Shown: in pieces, positions 1-7,052 of the stretch | How the letters are laid out: every line of letters begins with the position of its first letter | Position numbering within the stretch: the stretch's first letter is position 1 | Origin: Cryomorphaceae bacterium | GTDB lineage: Bacteria > Bacteroidota > Bacteroidia > Flavobacteriales > Schleiferiaceae | Direction: 5' to 3' | DNA length: 22,695 bases | Assembly: GCA_013205365.1 (NCBI GenBank) | Contig: JABMNC010000129.1 | Location: forward strand, 1-22,695 | The notes under the pieces: generated by a model | Told to the model about the DNA's origin: nothing | Databases searched by the model: none | The model's input: the letters and a program-made list of their open reading frames with translations, nothing else | Position numbers and translations under genes: made by a program

Positions 1-48
1 ACCTCAGGGTTATGAATCCTGCGCTCTAACCATCTGAGCTACCTCGCC
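1..48 (-). tRNA. tRNA-Met (anticodon CAT), partial
   Basis: The reverse strand reads a tRNA 5' half: a 7-nt acceptor strand GGCGAGG, then TA, a D-stem GCTC...GAGC, and an anticodon loop TTCATAA with CAT in the anticodon position. The anticodon stem CAGGA/CCCTG pairs in four of five positions. The variable region, T-arm and 3' acceptor lie beyond the left edge. A CAT anticodon can be elongator Met, initiator Met or lysidine-modified Ile2; the visible half does not settle which. The D-stem and 5' end fit an ordinary elongator-like tRNA. Confidence 0.93.
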
Positions 49-59
49 GTATAGGGCGG

Positions 60-91
60 CAAAAGTAGGGTATAAGCGAGTACCAAGCAAT
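60..91 (-). promoter_or_regulatory. Bacteroidota-type promoter of the tRNA gene
   Basis: On the minus strand, ATTG (88-91) is followed by a 20-bp spacer and a perfect TACTTTTG (60-67). This matches the Bacteroidota sigma-70 consensus TTTG-N19/20-TAnnTTTG with one mismatch in the -33 box. The predicted transcription start falls about 7 bases before the tRNA 5' end. It is the best two-box promoter in the window. Confidence 0.7.
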
Positions 92-303
92 GAAGACCTT
101 GCCCAAAGCTTTGCAAAACTCCCGCCCGACCCAATCAACTGCCGCGAGAAGACAGAAGAGGCCCCAAGGATCCTCCTTCAGTTTTACCGCCCTTTGAGGC
201 CTGGCCCCAAGTCAAAGTAAAAAAATGAAACCAAATCAATAAGTTAATATCGAAACAACTCGCTAGAGCGTTTATATTGCAAGCTAATCTTCACGATAAT
301 CCA

Positions 304-690
304 ATGTCCGACCGAGTTCCGCTAGTAATCGAGTTTCCAGTGCGTTGTTCTGCGGCCATGCTGTATACGTTCTTAAGCACACCGAGTGGTTTGTCGCAGT
401 GGTTCTGCGACGACGTCAATTCTCGAGGCGATACCTACCGCTTCTTTTGGGGCGAAACCGAAGAAGTAGCGAGTATTGTGCGCAAAAAGACCAACTACTT
501 CATTCAATACAAGTGGGATCACGACGACAGTGCCAACCGCTTTTCTTTTGAATTCCGCATCGACGTTGACGATTTAACGGGAGACGGCTTGCTTACCGTA
601 ACTGATTATATTGAGCAAGACGAGGAGTCTGAAATGAGATCCCTATGGCAAAGCCAAATAATGACCTTGCTTCGGGCAATCGGGTCCTAA
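304..690 (+). CDS. START-like (AHSA1/SRPBCC-type) domain protein
   Basis: The protein has 128 residues from the ATG at 304. A TTG nine codons upstream would add a non-conserved tail, so I prefer the ATG. The order of elements fits a single START-like helix-grip fold: an N-terminal strand (VPLVIEFPV), a helix beginning SAAMLYTFLSTPSGLSQWF, then acidic beta strands with W/F/Y-rich edges, and a C-terminal helix ending in MTLLRAIGS. SxxxLYxxLSTPSGLxxWF is typical of the small START-like proteins common in Bacteroidota. The family binds hydrophobic ligands or assists other proteins; the ligand here is unknown. The protein is strongly acidic and has no signal peptide, so it is probably cytoplasmic. 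It heads a three-gene operon and its last 46 bases overlap the PAP2 gene. The family call is firm; the cellular role is not known. Confidence 0.85.
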   Translation: MSDRVPLVIEFPVRCSAAMLYTFLSTPSGLSQWFCDDVNSRGDTYRFFWGETEEVASIVRKKTNYFIQYKWDHDDSANRFSFEFRIDVDDLTGDGLLTVTDYIEQDEESEMRSLWQSQIMTLLRAIGS

Positions 691-1274
691 GTACCCAGAG
701 AGCCCTTATCGTTTTTAGTCTTTCGGCAGCGGTACTTACCCTGCTGAGGCTTCATTTTGGAGATGTGCAATTGCACATCCTGTCGGATCGACTCCCCTGG
801 TTTGAACTGATGCATGGTTTTACGGTACTGGGAGATGGGGCATTTGCACTGATCATTGTGCTTTGGCTTTTCTTAACAAAGAACAATCGATCCATTTGGC
901 TTGTATTTCTGGTCGGATTTACCCTAGCCTCACTGCTGCCTCAGCTCGGTAAACTCATTTGGCCGGAGGCCGCTCGGCCACAAGCAGTCATCGAAGGACT
1001 CCGCTTTTCAAAGTTGTTTGACCCGGCATACTATCGATCCTTCCCATCAGGACACAGTTCACTAGGAGCATTTTTTGCTCTGTTTTTAGCCTACCGCAAG
1101 CCCCAATGGGTTTGGCTCTACCTAATCTTTGGAGTGATGGTAGGCCTAAGTCGCATTATACTCCACTACCACTGGACCCAAGACGTAATGGCGGGTTGGG
1201 CCATTGGACTTGGTGCTGCTTGGTTCGCCGAGCGTACCTTGAGCAACAAATTTGAAAACAATGGGACTACTTGA
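645..1274 (+). CDS. PAP2-family membrane phosphatase
   Basis: This 209-residue integral membrane protein carries the three PAP2 signature motifs. Motif 1 is K103...R111-P112, motif 2 is PSGH at 134-137, and motif 3 is SR(169-170)-x5-H176-x3-D180. The two histidines and Asp180 form the catalytic centre in this family. Motif 1 has seven residues between Lys and Arg-Pro instead of the usual six. Five to six hydrophobic segments are visible, near 21-36, 55-77, 84-100, 138-150, 156-168 and 181-195. PAP2 enzymes remove phosphate from lipid phosphates; undecaprenyl diphosphate, phosphatidylglycerol phosphate or lipid A are plausible substrates, and none can be chosen from sequence alone. The ATG at 645 lies inside the START-like gene (46-bp overlap). 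No later plausible start precedes the first hydrophobic segment, so the overlap appears real. The 3' end overlaps fabG by 14 bp. Confidence 0.9.
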   Translation: MAKPNNDLASGNRVLSTQRALIVFSLSAAVLTLLRLHFGDVQLHILSDRLPWFELMHGFTVLGDGAFALIIVLWLFLTKNNRSIWLVFLVGFTLASLLPQLGKLIWPEAARPQAVIEGLRFSKLFDPAYYRSFPSGHSSLGAFFALFLAYRKPQWVWLYLIFGVMVGLSRIILHYHWTQDVMAGWAIGLGAAWFAERTLSNKFENNGTT

Positions 1275-2004
1275 CGGTAAAGTCGCCCTCATCACGGGCG
1301 CATCCAAGGGAATTGGCAAGGCAATCGCACAGCGCTTTGCGCAAGAAGGGGCAAAGGTTGCATTCACCTACTTGAGCAGCGTAGAGCGTGGCCAAGCGCT
1401 CGAAGACGAACTCAGCCAGTACGGCGAAGCCGCTGGCTTCCGCAGCGATGCCTCGAGCGGAGAACAGGCTGAAAAGCTCATCGAAGACGTGGTGGCGCGT
1501 TTTGGTCGCATCGACGTGGTGGTGAACAACGCCGGAATCACGCGCGACACGCTACTGCTCCGCATGAGCGAAGAAGATTTTGATTCGGTAATTTCAACAA
1601 ATTTGAAGTCCGTATTCAACACGACCAAGCACGTGCAACGGCACTTTTTGAAGCAGCGGTCCGGTAGCATCGTCAATATCTCAAGTATTGTCGGAATTAA
1701 AGGCAACGCCGGCCAATCCAACTACGCCGCTTCTAAGGCCGGAATCATCGGCTTCACCAAGTCCGTAGCCTTGGAGCTGGGTTCGCGCGGAATCCGCTGC
1801 AACGCAATTGCACCTGGTTTTATTGAAACCGAAATGACCGCTGTTCTTGACGAGAAGGTGGTGCAGTCCTGGCGCGACGCGATACCCTTGAAGCGTGGAG
1901 GCAGTCCTGAAGACGTAGCCAATGCCTGCGTTTTTCTAGCGAGCGACCTGTCGTCCTACATCAGCGGCCAAGTACTGCAGGTCGATGGCGGTCTCTTGAC
2001 CTGA
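1261..2004 (+). CDS. fabG: 3-oxoacyl-[acyl-carrier-protein] reductase
   Basis: FabG reduces 3-oxoacyl-ACP with NADPH in the first reductive step of each fatty-acid elongation cycle. The 247-residue protein has the classical short-chain dehydrogenase layout. The nucleotide-binding TGASKGIG is at 12-19, NNAG at 89-92, and the catalytic Ser142, Tyr155 and Lys159 lie in NISSIVG and NYAASKAG. The C-terminal stretch NAIAPGFIETEMT followed by a VDGGLLT-type end is typical of FabG rather than of a generic SDR. The length matches E. coli FabG (244). The start at ATG 1261 gives the usual MGLLDGKVALITG beginning; a TTG at 1252 would only add three residues. The ATG overlaps the PAP2 3' end by 14 bp, so translation is probably coupled. 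A terminator follows directly. Confidence 0.96.
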   Translation: MGLLDGKVALITGASKGIGKAIAQRFAQEGAKVAFTYLSSVERGQALEDELSQYGEAAGFRSDASSGEQAEKLIEDVVARFGRIDVVVNNAGITRDTLLLRMSEEDFDSVISTNLKSVFNTTKHVQRHFLKQRSGSIVNISSIVGIKGNAGQSNYAASKAGIIGFTKSVALELGSRGIRCNAIAPGFIETEMTAVLDEKVVQSWRDAIPLKRGGSPEDVANACVFLASDLSSYISGQVLQVDGGLLT

Positions 2005-2027
2005 TGTTCGTGAATAACTTCATTCGG

Positions 2028-2056
2028 AACCCTCCCTCACGGCGGGTTTTTTCTTT
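2028..2056 (+). terminator. Intrinsic terminator after fabG
   Basis: AACCCTCC (2028-2035) pairs with GGCGGGTT (2041-2048) with one T-C mismatch around a 5-base loop. A T-rich run extends to 2057. It ends the START-like/PAP2/fabG operon and isolates the S46 peptidase gene. Confidence 0.8.
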
Positions 2057-2067
2057 TTAGGCCTACG

Positions 2068-2075
2068 TATCTTCG
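2068..2075 (+). promoter_or_regulatory. Putative -7 box of the S46 peptidase gene
   Basis: TATCTTCG differs from TAnnTTTG at one position. It ends only 5 bp before the ATG at 2081, so a transcript from it would be leaderless. No TTTG-like -33 box is seen at the expected distance. Confidence 0.4.
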
Positions 2076-2080
2076 GGTTT

Positions 2081-4132
2081 ATGAAGAAAATACTCTTAAC
2101 AGCCCTTGGGATGGCTGCCCTCGGAACCACCTCAGCATGGGCGCAAGGAATGTGGTTTCCGCACGAAGTGGCGGGACGCAAGGCCGACATGAAGGCCACC
2201 GGCATGAAGATGAAGCCTTCGGCGATTTACCGTCCAGAAGGCGGAGGCCTCAACGAATCCGTCGTGCACTTTGGCGGATTCTGCACGGGCGAAGTGATTT
2301 CATCGAAGGGCTTGGTGCTCACCAACCACCACTGCGGCTACGACGCCATTCAGTCGCATTCGAGCATAGAAGACAACCTGCTCGAGAAGGGATTTTGGGC
2401 AGCATCCTACGCCGACGAGAAGCCTAACCCTGGGCTCTTCGTGGATTTTGTCCTTCGTACCGAAGACGTCACCCTTGCGGTTCAGTCGCTCATCGCCAAG
2501 GGCCAAGAGCCCGCTGAGGCCATGAAGGCGGTCGCTGCGGCCCAAGTCAAGCCCGACGCCTCGTGGATTCACAGCGTCAAGCCCATTTTTGCCGGAAACC
2601 GCTTCGTTCTCACCAGCGCCCGGCGCTACCCCGACGTGCGGCTTGTGGGTGCGCCACCGAGCACCGTGGGCAAGTACGGGTCCGACACCGACAACTGGGT
2701 ATGGCCGCGCCATACCGGTGACTTCTCGCTGTTTAGGGTCTACACCGCTGCAGACGGTAGCCCGGCAGAATACAGCGTGAGCAATGTTCCGATGAATGTC
2801 GATAATCCATTGGCCATAAGCCTGAGCGGAGTAGAAGAGGGCGACTTTACCTTGATTTATGGATTCCCTGGGCGTACCGACAGCTATATGCCGGCCTCCG
2901 AGGTGCAGCAGCAGCTTCAGACCATGCTTCCGACCCGTGTGGCTATGCGCCACGAGGTACTGCGCACCTGGGATTCCGCGATGCGGGTCGATCCGGTGGT
3001 TAAAATTCAGTACGCATCCAAGTATGCCAGTGTAGCGAACGGTTGGAAGAAGTGGATCGGCCAAATAGAGGGTATGGCCGAGGTTTCGGGCTTAGACACC
3101 TTAGCTGCCCGCGAGGCTAAAGTTGCCGGGTTTTCGCCCCAAGGCAATGCTTTGGTGCAGCACTTTAATGAACAGAACGACGCCCTGATGCAGGCCCGCT
3201 GGACTGCCCTGTACTACCAAGAGTTGATTCCGCGTTGGGAGCTCGCGACTTGGAGCCGGCTTGCTTCAGCCTACCTGAAGACCCTAGCTATGGGCGATAA
3301 CCTTGAAAAGCCCCGCGCAGCCCTGAAGGAACTCTACAAAGACTGGAATCCCGAACTCGACCGCCGCGCCGCGCAGCGACTCCTTGCCGCCTGGAACGCC
3401 AATTCTGAAGTAGGGCATGCGGAGTCGGATTGGCTGTCGTTCACCGAGGCTTCGGTGGCAGCCTCGGTTCCGGCATTGCCAGCCGATGGCGCATCGTGGG
3501 AGGCCTTCGACGCCGCAGTCAAGGCGCACCCCGCGCTCGGCCTGAGTGGTAGCCTGCGTGAAGAATACTCCGCATTGATGGGTGAACTCTCTGCTGCCGA
3601 AACCGAGTACCAATTGGGCATGAAGGACTGGATGGCCCTTCAGCTTGCCTACGCCGCTGCCTCCAAAAAGCAAATCGCTGCCGACGCCAATTCTACCTTG
3701 CGCGTGGCCTACGGTCGCGCCGGGGGCTTTTCTCCTGCCGATGGAATGCACTACACGACCCACACAACCGCCGAAGGTGTGCTGGCCAAGTACCGCCCCG
3801 GGGATTACGAGTTTGACCTTCCACAGGCCTACCGGGCAAAGCTTGAGGCAAGGGACTACGGACCCTATACCCTGAGCAACGGCGAGCTGCCCGTATGCTT
3901 TTTGGCCGCCAACCACACCTCGGGCGGAAACTCCGGAAGTCCCGCATTCAACGCCCGTGGCGAGCTGATTGGACTCAATTTTGACCGAGTGTGGGAGGGG
4001 ACCATGAGCGATTTCTACTTTACACCCCAACGCTGCCGCAACATCATGGTAGACATTCGCTACGTCCTGTGGGTTGTCGACCGCTACGCCGGGGCAGATC
4101 GACTCATTCAAGAGATGAATATCGTCCGCTAA
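2081..4132 (+). CDS. Secreted S46 dipeptidyl peptidase, DPP11-like (Asp/Glu-specific)
   Basis: This 683-residue serine dipeptidyl peptidase has a signal peptide: KK, a hydrophobic core, and probable cleavage near AWAQ-G at 19-23. It therefore acts in the periplasm or outside the cell, releasing N-terminal dipeptides from peptides. The chymotrypsin-like S46 catalytic triad is visible as His84 in TNHHCGY, Asp214 in HTGDFSLFRVY and Ser618 in GGNSGSP. Cys68 and Cys85 flank the catalytic His and probably form the conserved disulfide. Eighteen residues after the catalytic Ser, in GLNFDR, is Arg636. This position is Arg673 in Porphyromonas gingivalis DPP11 and Gly in DPP7, and it selects acidic P1 residues. 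Length fits the family (about 700-720). The gene stands alone between a terminator and sucD. The substrate preference is inferred from this one alignment position. Confidence 0.93.
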   Translation: MKKILLTALGMAALGTTSAWAQGMWFPHEVAGRKADMKATGMKMKPSAIYRPEGGGLNESVVHFGGFCTGEVISSKGLVLTNHHCGYDAIQSHSSIEDNLLEKGFWAASYADEKPNPGLFVDFVLRTEDVTLAVQSLIAKGQEPAEAMKAVAAAQVKPDASWIHSVKPIFAGNRFVLTSARRYPDVRLVGAPPSTVGKYGSDTDNWVWPRHTGDFSLFRVYTAADGSPAEYSVSNVPMNVDNPLAISLSGVEEGDFTLIYGFPGRTDSYMPASEVQQQLQTMLPTRVAMRHEVLRTWDSAMRVDPVVKIQYASKYASVANGWKKWIGQIEGMAEVSGLDTLAAREAKVAGFSPQGNALVQHFNEQNDALMQARWTALYYQELIPRWELATWSRLASAYLKTLAMGDNLEKPRAALKELYKDWNPELDRRAAQRLLAAWNANSEVGHAESDWLSFTEASVAASVPALPADGASWEAFDAAVKAHPALGLSGSLREEYSALMGELSAAETEYQLGMKDWMALQLAYAAASKKQIAADANSTLRVAYGRAGGFSPADGMHYTTHTTAEGVLAKYRPGDYEFDLPQAYRAKLEARDYGPYTLSNGELPVCFLAANHTSGGNSGSPAFNARGELIGLNFDRVWEGTMSDFYFTPQRCRNIMVDIRYVLWVVDRYAGADRLIQEMNIVR

Positions 4133-4148
4133 ACCCCGGTTCGCGTCG

Positions 4149-4156
4149 TACTTTTG
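4149..4156 (+). promoter_or_regulatory. -7 promoter box upstream of sucD
   Basis: TACTTTTG is a perfect match to the Bacteroidota TAnnTTTG box and lies 33 bp before the sucD ATG. It predicts a leader of about 28 bases, which contains no Shine-Dalgarno sequence. No clear -33 element is seen. Confidence 0.55.
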
Positions 4157-4189
4157 CCGCGCAATTAACCCCTAATCCTTGTAGCCATC

Positions 4190-5071
4190 ATGAGCGTTCT
4201 CGTTAACAAATCATCGAAAATCATTGTACAAGGATTTACCGGCAAAGAAGGCAGCTACCATGCTGAGCAAATGCTACAGTACGGCACCCAAGTGGTCGGT
4301 GGCATTACCCCCGGTAAGGGCGGACAAACCCATCTTGGCCTGCCCGTTTTTAACACCGTAAGTTCGGCCGTTGAGGCTACTGGCGCAGACGTCTCCATCA
4401 TTTTTGTTCCTCCGGCATTTGCGGCAGACGGCATCATGGAGGCCGCCGACGGAGGCATTAAGGTAATTATCTGCATCACCGAGGGTATCCCTGTGGCAGA
4501 CATGGCAAAAGCAAAAGGATACGTCCGAGAGCGCGGAGTTCGCCTTATTGGTCCAAACTGCCCAGGAGTTATTACGGCTGACGAAGCCAAAGTGGGCATC
4601 ATGCCGGGATTTGTTTTCAAAAAAGGAAGCATCGGAATCGTTTCAAAATCAGGAACCCTTACCTACGAGGCGGCGGACCAGTTGGTCAAGGCTGGCCTAG
4701 GGATTACCACAGCTATTGGAATTGGTGGCGATCCCATTATCGGCACCACCACTAAAGAGGCGGTTGAGCTTCTAATGAACGACGACGAGACCCTAGGCAT
4801 CGTGATGATCGGCGAAATAGGGGGACAGCTCGAGGCCGAGGCAGCGCGTTGGATCAAAGCCGACGGCAACCGCAAGCCCGTAGTAGGATTTATTGCTGGT
4901 GAAACGGCGCCTAAAGGCCGCACCATGGGTCATGCGGGAGCTATTGTAGGCGGTTCTGACGACACGGCGCAGTCCAAAAAGGCGATTCTGCGTGAGTGTG
5001 GAGTGCATGTAGTGGATTCCCCGGCCCACATTGGCAAGCGTATGGCGGAACTCTTCGGCGTAAAAGCTTGA
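4190..5071 (+). CDS. sucD: Succinate--CoA ligase, ADP-forming, alpha subunit
   Basis: SucD is the CoA-binding, phosphohistidine-carrying subunit that works with SucC in the TCA cycle, converting succinyl-CoA to succinate with substrate-level phosphorylation. The 293-residue protein has the N-terminal CoA-binding Rossmann domain (GFTGKEGSYHA near 15-25, GGITPGKGG at 37-45), GPNCPG at 121-126, and the active-site His248 in GRTMGHAGA, equivalent to His246 of E. coli. The sequence runs to the normal C-terminal end. sucC is not next to it. Separation of the two subunit genes is common in Bacteroidota, so the partner must be elsewhere. The next gene starts 2 bases after the stop codon, so the two are probably cotranscribed, although their functions are unrelated. 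Confidence 0.97.
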   Translation: MSVLVNKSSKIIVQGFTGKEGSYHAEQMLQYGTQVVGGITPGKGGQTHLGLPVFNTVSSAVEATGADVSIIFVPPAFAADGIMEAADGGIKVIICITEGIPVADMAKAKGYVRERGVRLIGPNCPGVITADEAKVGIMPGFVFKKGSIGIVSKSGTLTYEAADQLVKAGLGITTAIGIGGDPIIGTTTKEAVELLMNDDETLGIVMIGEIGGQLEAEAARWIKADGNRKPVVGFIAGETAPKGRTMGHAGAIVGGSDDTAQSKKAILRECGVHVVDSPAHIGKRMAELFGVKA

Positions 5072-5073
5072 TC

Positions 5074-5865
5074 ATGAACAGGGCTCAGGCCTACGGAGAC
5101 GGTCTTTTTGAGACTATGAGGATTCACCGTGGACTCATTCTTCACCCCGAAGAACACTATTTTAGGCTCATGTCGGGCATGCGCATTCTGCGCATGCAAA
5201 TACCCAGCAGCTGGAGTCCTGAAGGATGGCTCCAAGCCTTAGAGCTCGACAAACTCGACCGAAGCTTGGACTACCGCCTGCGGCTGACTGTTTGGAGAAA
5301 GGGTAAACTGGGATACGCGCCAGAACCCGAATCAGGAGTTGATTGGGCGGTAGAGGCATCGGCCTTGGACGGTATTGGCTACCCTATGCCGGTCAACCGT
5401 CCCCTGCTAGGACTTTTTCAAGAACATCGTAAAAATTCGGGCTTGCTCGCAAACCTAAAAACCACAAGTGCAGTGCTTTATGTGCTTGCAGCAGGGTTTT
5501 CTCGCGAACAGGGGGTCGACGACGTTCTTCTTCTCAACCCTGAGAATCAAGTAATCGAAGCCGGAAAATCCAATGTAATGCTCCTACAAGGAGATTCTTT
5601 GATAACTCCACCCTTAAGTTCTGGTGCTCTGAAAGGCGTGATGCGAGAGGTTGTTATCGGCTTGTCGTCGAAGCTAGGCCTCACGGTGCGCGAGGAGGCA
5701 TTCAGTCCCTTTACTCTTCAGCAGTCCGACGAACTATGGTTGACCAATGCCCTGCACGGCGTGTCGGCGGTACGCCAGTTTCGCAAGACGGAATTTGGTT
5801 GCGCTAAGGCAGAGTTAATGCAGGCCTTGGTGCAAGAAAGAGCCGAAACTGCTCAATTCCAGTGA
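5074..5865 (+). CDS. PLP-dependent class IV aminotransferase / 4-amino-4-deoxychorismate lyase-like
   Basis: This 263-residue fold-type IV PLP enzyme has the conserved YGDGLFETMR near 7-16, the probable Schiff-base Lys129 in NLKTTSA, and Glu162 in the NQVIEAGKSN segment that contacts the pyridine ring. It also has the phosphate-binding TPPLSSGALKGVMR near 178-191. The family includes PabC (folate pathway, 4-aminobenzoate formation), branched-chain and D-amino-acid aminotransferases. The short length and isolated position favour a PabC-like enzyme, but this is not decisive, so no symbol is given. The N-terminus is odd: the protein starts about 15 residues short of its relatives, directly at the NRAQAYGDG stretch. 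Upstream in-frame sequence is sucD coding sequence and does not resemble the missing part. It starts 2 bp after sucD, and its 3' end overlaps yqgE tail to tail by 13 bp. Confidence 0.88.
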   Translation: MNRAQAYGDGLFETMRIHRGLILHPEEHYFRLMSGMRILRMQIPSSWSPEGWLQALELDKLDRSLDYRLRLTVWRKGKLGYAPEPESGVDWAVEASALDGIGYPMPVNRPLLGLFQEHRKNSGLLANLKTTSAVLYVLAAGFSREQGVDDVLLLNPENQVIEAGKSNVMLLQGDSLITPPLSSGALKGVMREVVIGLSSKLGLTVREEAFSPFTLQQSDELWLTNALHGVSAVRQFRKTEFGCAKAELMQALVQERAETAQFQ

Positions 5866-6395
5866 GGCTCTTCGGGCGAATTCAGCCAAAGCTTGTGGCG
5901 ATCGGGCCATTCTGAAGCCCAGGATCGGTAGAGGTCTTCGCGGTTCCACCAGGTTGAAAGAGCGGAAGGCTCTCGCACAATCCAACTGTCCTGCTCGAGT
6001 TCTGCCTCCAGTTGCTGGGGAGCCCACCCAGCATAGCCTGCCATAAACCGAATTTCAGAGGAGTTTATCAAATCCCTTTCGACCGCGGACCGAACCGCTT
6101 CAAAATCTCCGCCAAAAAACAAATCAGGTCCAACTTGGTCGGTATTGGGAATTAAGTCGGGCCTCCGGTGAACGTAGTAAAGGCTATCGGTAGCAACAGG
6201 GCCTCCTATATACAGAGGCCAGTCGGGCCAAGCTCCATTCAAAGCTTGATCCAGGGTATATTGACTTATTCTATTGATAATAAGCCCTTCAGCCCGTTCA
6301 GAATCCCACTTGGTCATCAAAAGGACAGAGCGCGTGAAATGTTCATCCTCCATTAGTGGATGCGCCATTAAAAAATAGCCTAGATTCCCCCGCAT
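5853..6395 (-). CDS. yqgE: YqgE/AlgH family protein (DUF179)
   Basis: The protein has 180 residues (E. coli YqgE 187). The family N-terminus is clear: GxFLMAHPLMEDEHFTRSV followed by GLIINR near 37-42, then YIGGPV and the mid-protein FFGGDFE. The C-terminal half has the typical GYAGWAPQQLEAELEQDSWI. The reading frame is open for 78 more codons upstream, but that part overlaps pdxH on the other strand and shows no family similarity, so the start at 6395 is preferred. YqgE is a widely conserved single-domain protein; AlgH was named as a regulator of alginate synthesis in Pseudomonas, but its biochemical role is unclear. It is divergent from pdxH (21 bp between starts) and convergent with the class IV aminotransferase gene. 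Confidence 0.94.
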   Translation of the reverse strand: MRGNLGYFLMAHPLMEDEHFTRSVLLMTKWDSERAEGLIINRISQYTLDQALNGAWPDWPLYIGGPVATDSLYYVHRRPDLIPNTDQVGPDLFFGGDFEAVRSAVERDLINSSEIRFMAGYAGWAPQQLEAELEQDSWIVREPSALSTWWNREDLYRSWASEWPDRHKLWLNSPEEPHWN

Positions 6396-6400
6396 GCTTC

Positions 6401-6409
6401 CTAATTTAG
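6401..6409. promoter_or_regulatory. Shared near-palindromic -7 region of yqgE and pdxH
   Basis: The sequence CTAATTTAG reads TAATTTAG on the plus strand (6402-6409, 7 bp before the pdxH ATG) and TAAATTAG on the minus strand (6401-6408, 5 bp before the yqgE ATG). Each differs from TAnnTTTG at one position. The two genes have only 21 bp between their start codons, so both -7 boxes may use the same bases and both mRNAs may be leaderless. Confidence 0.35.
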
Positions 6410-6416
6410 CGCAAAT

Positions 6417-7052
6417 ATGGCCCTGCACGACGACCGCAAAGAATACCTTAAAAAAAGCCTCGACGACCAGGGGCTCCATGATGATCCAATGGTTCAGTTT
6501 GGCTTGTGGCTTCAGGAATACCGAGAGACTGGAGCTGAAGACTCCACGGCCTTTGCGATCAGTACCGTTTCGAGTAATGGTGATCCCGACTCGAGGATTG
6601 TACTTCTCAAAGAGGTTCGAGACGAACAATTGGTTTTTTTCACCAACTACAACTCTAAGAAGGGCCGCGATTTAAATAAGAATCCACGGGCCCATGCCTT
6701 GTTTTTTTGGTCCAATCTGGAACGGCAGGTGCGCATACTCGGTTCCGTTGTGCGAATTCCGCGCGACGAAAGCGAACGCTACTTCGCAAGCAGACCCATT
6801 AAAAGCCAATGGGGAGCAGCGGCATCCCAGCAGTCTGAGCCCATTTCAAACCGGGCTGCAATGGATGACCAACTCAGACTTACCCAGGAGGCTTATCCGA
6901 CTCAGGTTCCCTGCCCTCCCGATTGGGGTGGATTTGCCTTAAGCGTGGATCGTATTGAATTTTGGCAAGGCCGAGATAGCCGCATGCACGACCGCATACG
7001 GTTCAATCGTGAACCTTTGGGAGAATGGACCACTGAACGACTACAACCATGA
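6417..7052 (+). CDS. pdxH: Pyridoxine/pyridoxamine 5'-phosphate oxidase
   Basis: PdxH uses FMN and oxygen to convert pyridoxine or pyridoxamine 5'-phosphate to PLP. The 211-residue protein (E. coli 218) has the FMN-binding RIVLLKEV and FFTNYNSKKGRDL stretches, FFWSNLERQVRI, QSEPIS, and the C-terminal family signature around IEFWQGRDSRMHDRIRF, which holds the substrate-phosphate and FMN contacts. The start at 6417 gives the usual 30-40 residue N-terminal arm before the split-barrel domain. The stop overlaps the next start as ATGA (7049-7052), so it is coupled to the oxidoreductase gene. PLP made here is the cofactor of the class IV enzyme encoded just upstream, although that gene is in a separate transcript. 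Confidence 0.97.
   Translation: MALHDDRKEYLKKSLDDQGLHDDPMVQFGLWLQEYRETGAEDSTAFAISTVSSNGDPDSRIVLLKEVRDEQLVFFTNYNSKKGRDLNKNPRAHALFFWSNLERQVRILGSVVRIPRDESERYFASRPIKSQWGAAASQQSEPISNRAAMDDQLRLTQEAYPTQVPCPPDWGGFALSVDRIEFWQGRDSRMHDRIRFNREPLGEWTTERLQP

Noticed and set aside
273..279. TATATTG as a -7 box for the START-like operon
   Set aside because: It lacks one T of the consensus and has no -33 partner, so it is too weak to list. The promoter of this operon remains unidentified.
49..303. Possible small gene or RNA in the 255-bp gap after the tRNA
   Set aside because: Apart from the tRNA promoter I see no ORF with a plausible start, no hairpin with a T-tract and no RNA motif.
2300..3064. Long antisense ORF (254 codons, minus strand) within the S46 peptidase gene
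   Set aside because: It is a shadow of a well-supported gene in a codon-biased region, and the translation shows no domain or conserved motif.
3284..4111. Second long antisense ORF (275 codons, minus strand) in the S46 gene
   Set aside because: It runs fully opposite conserved peptidase sequence and has a low-complexity, Gly/Val/His-rich translation with no recognisable family.
6396..6629. Upstream extension of yqgE (78 extra codons)
   Set aside because: It overlaps pdxH on the other strand, and the family N-terminus begins at 6395.
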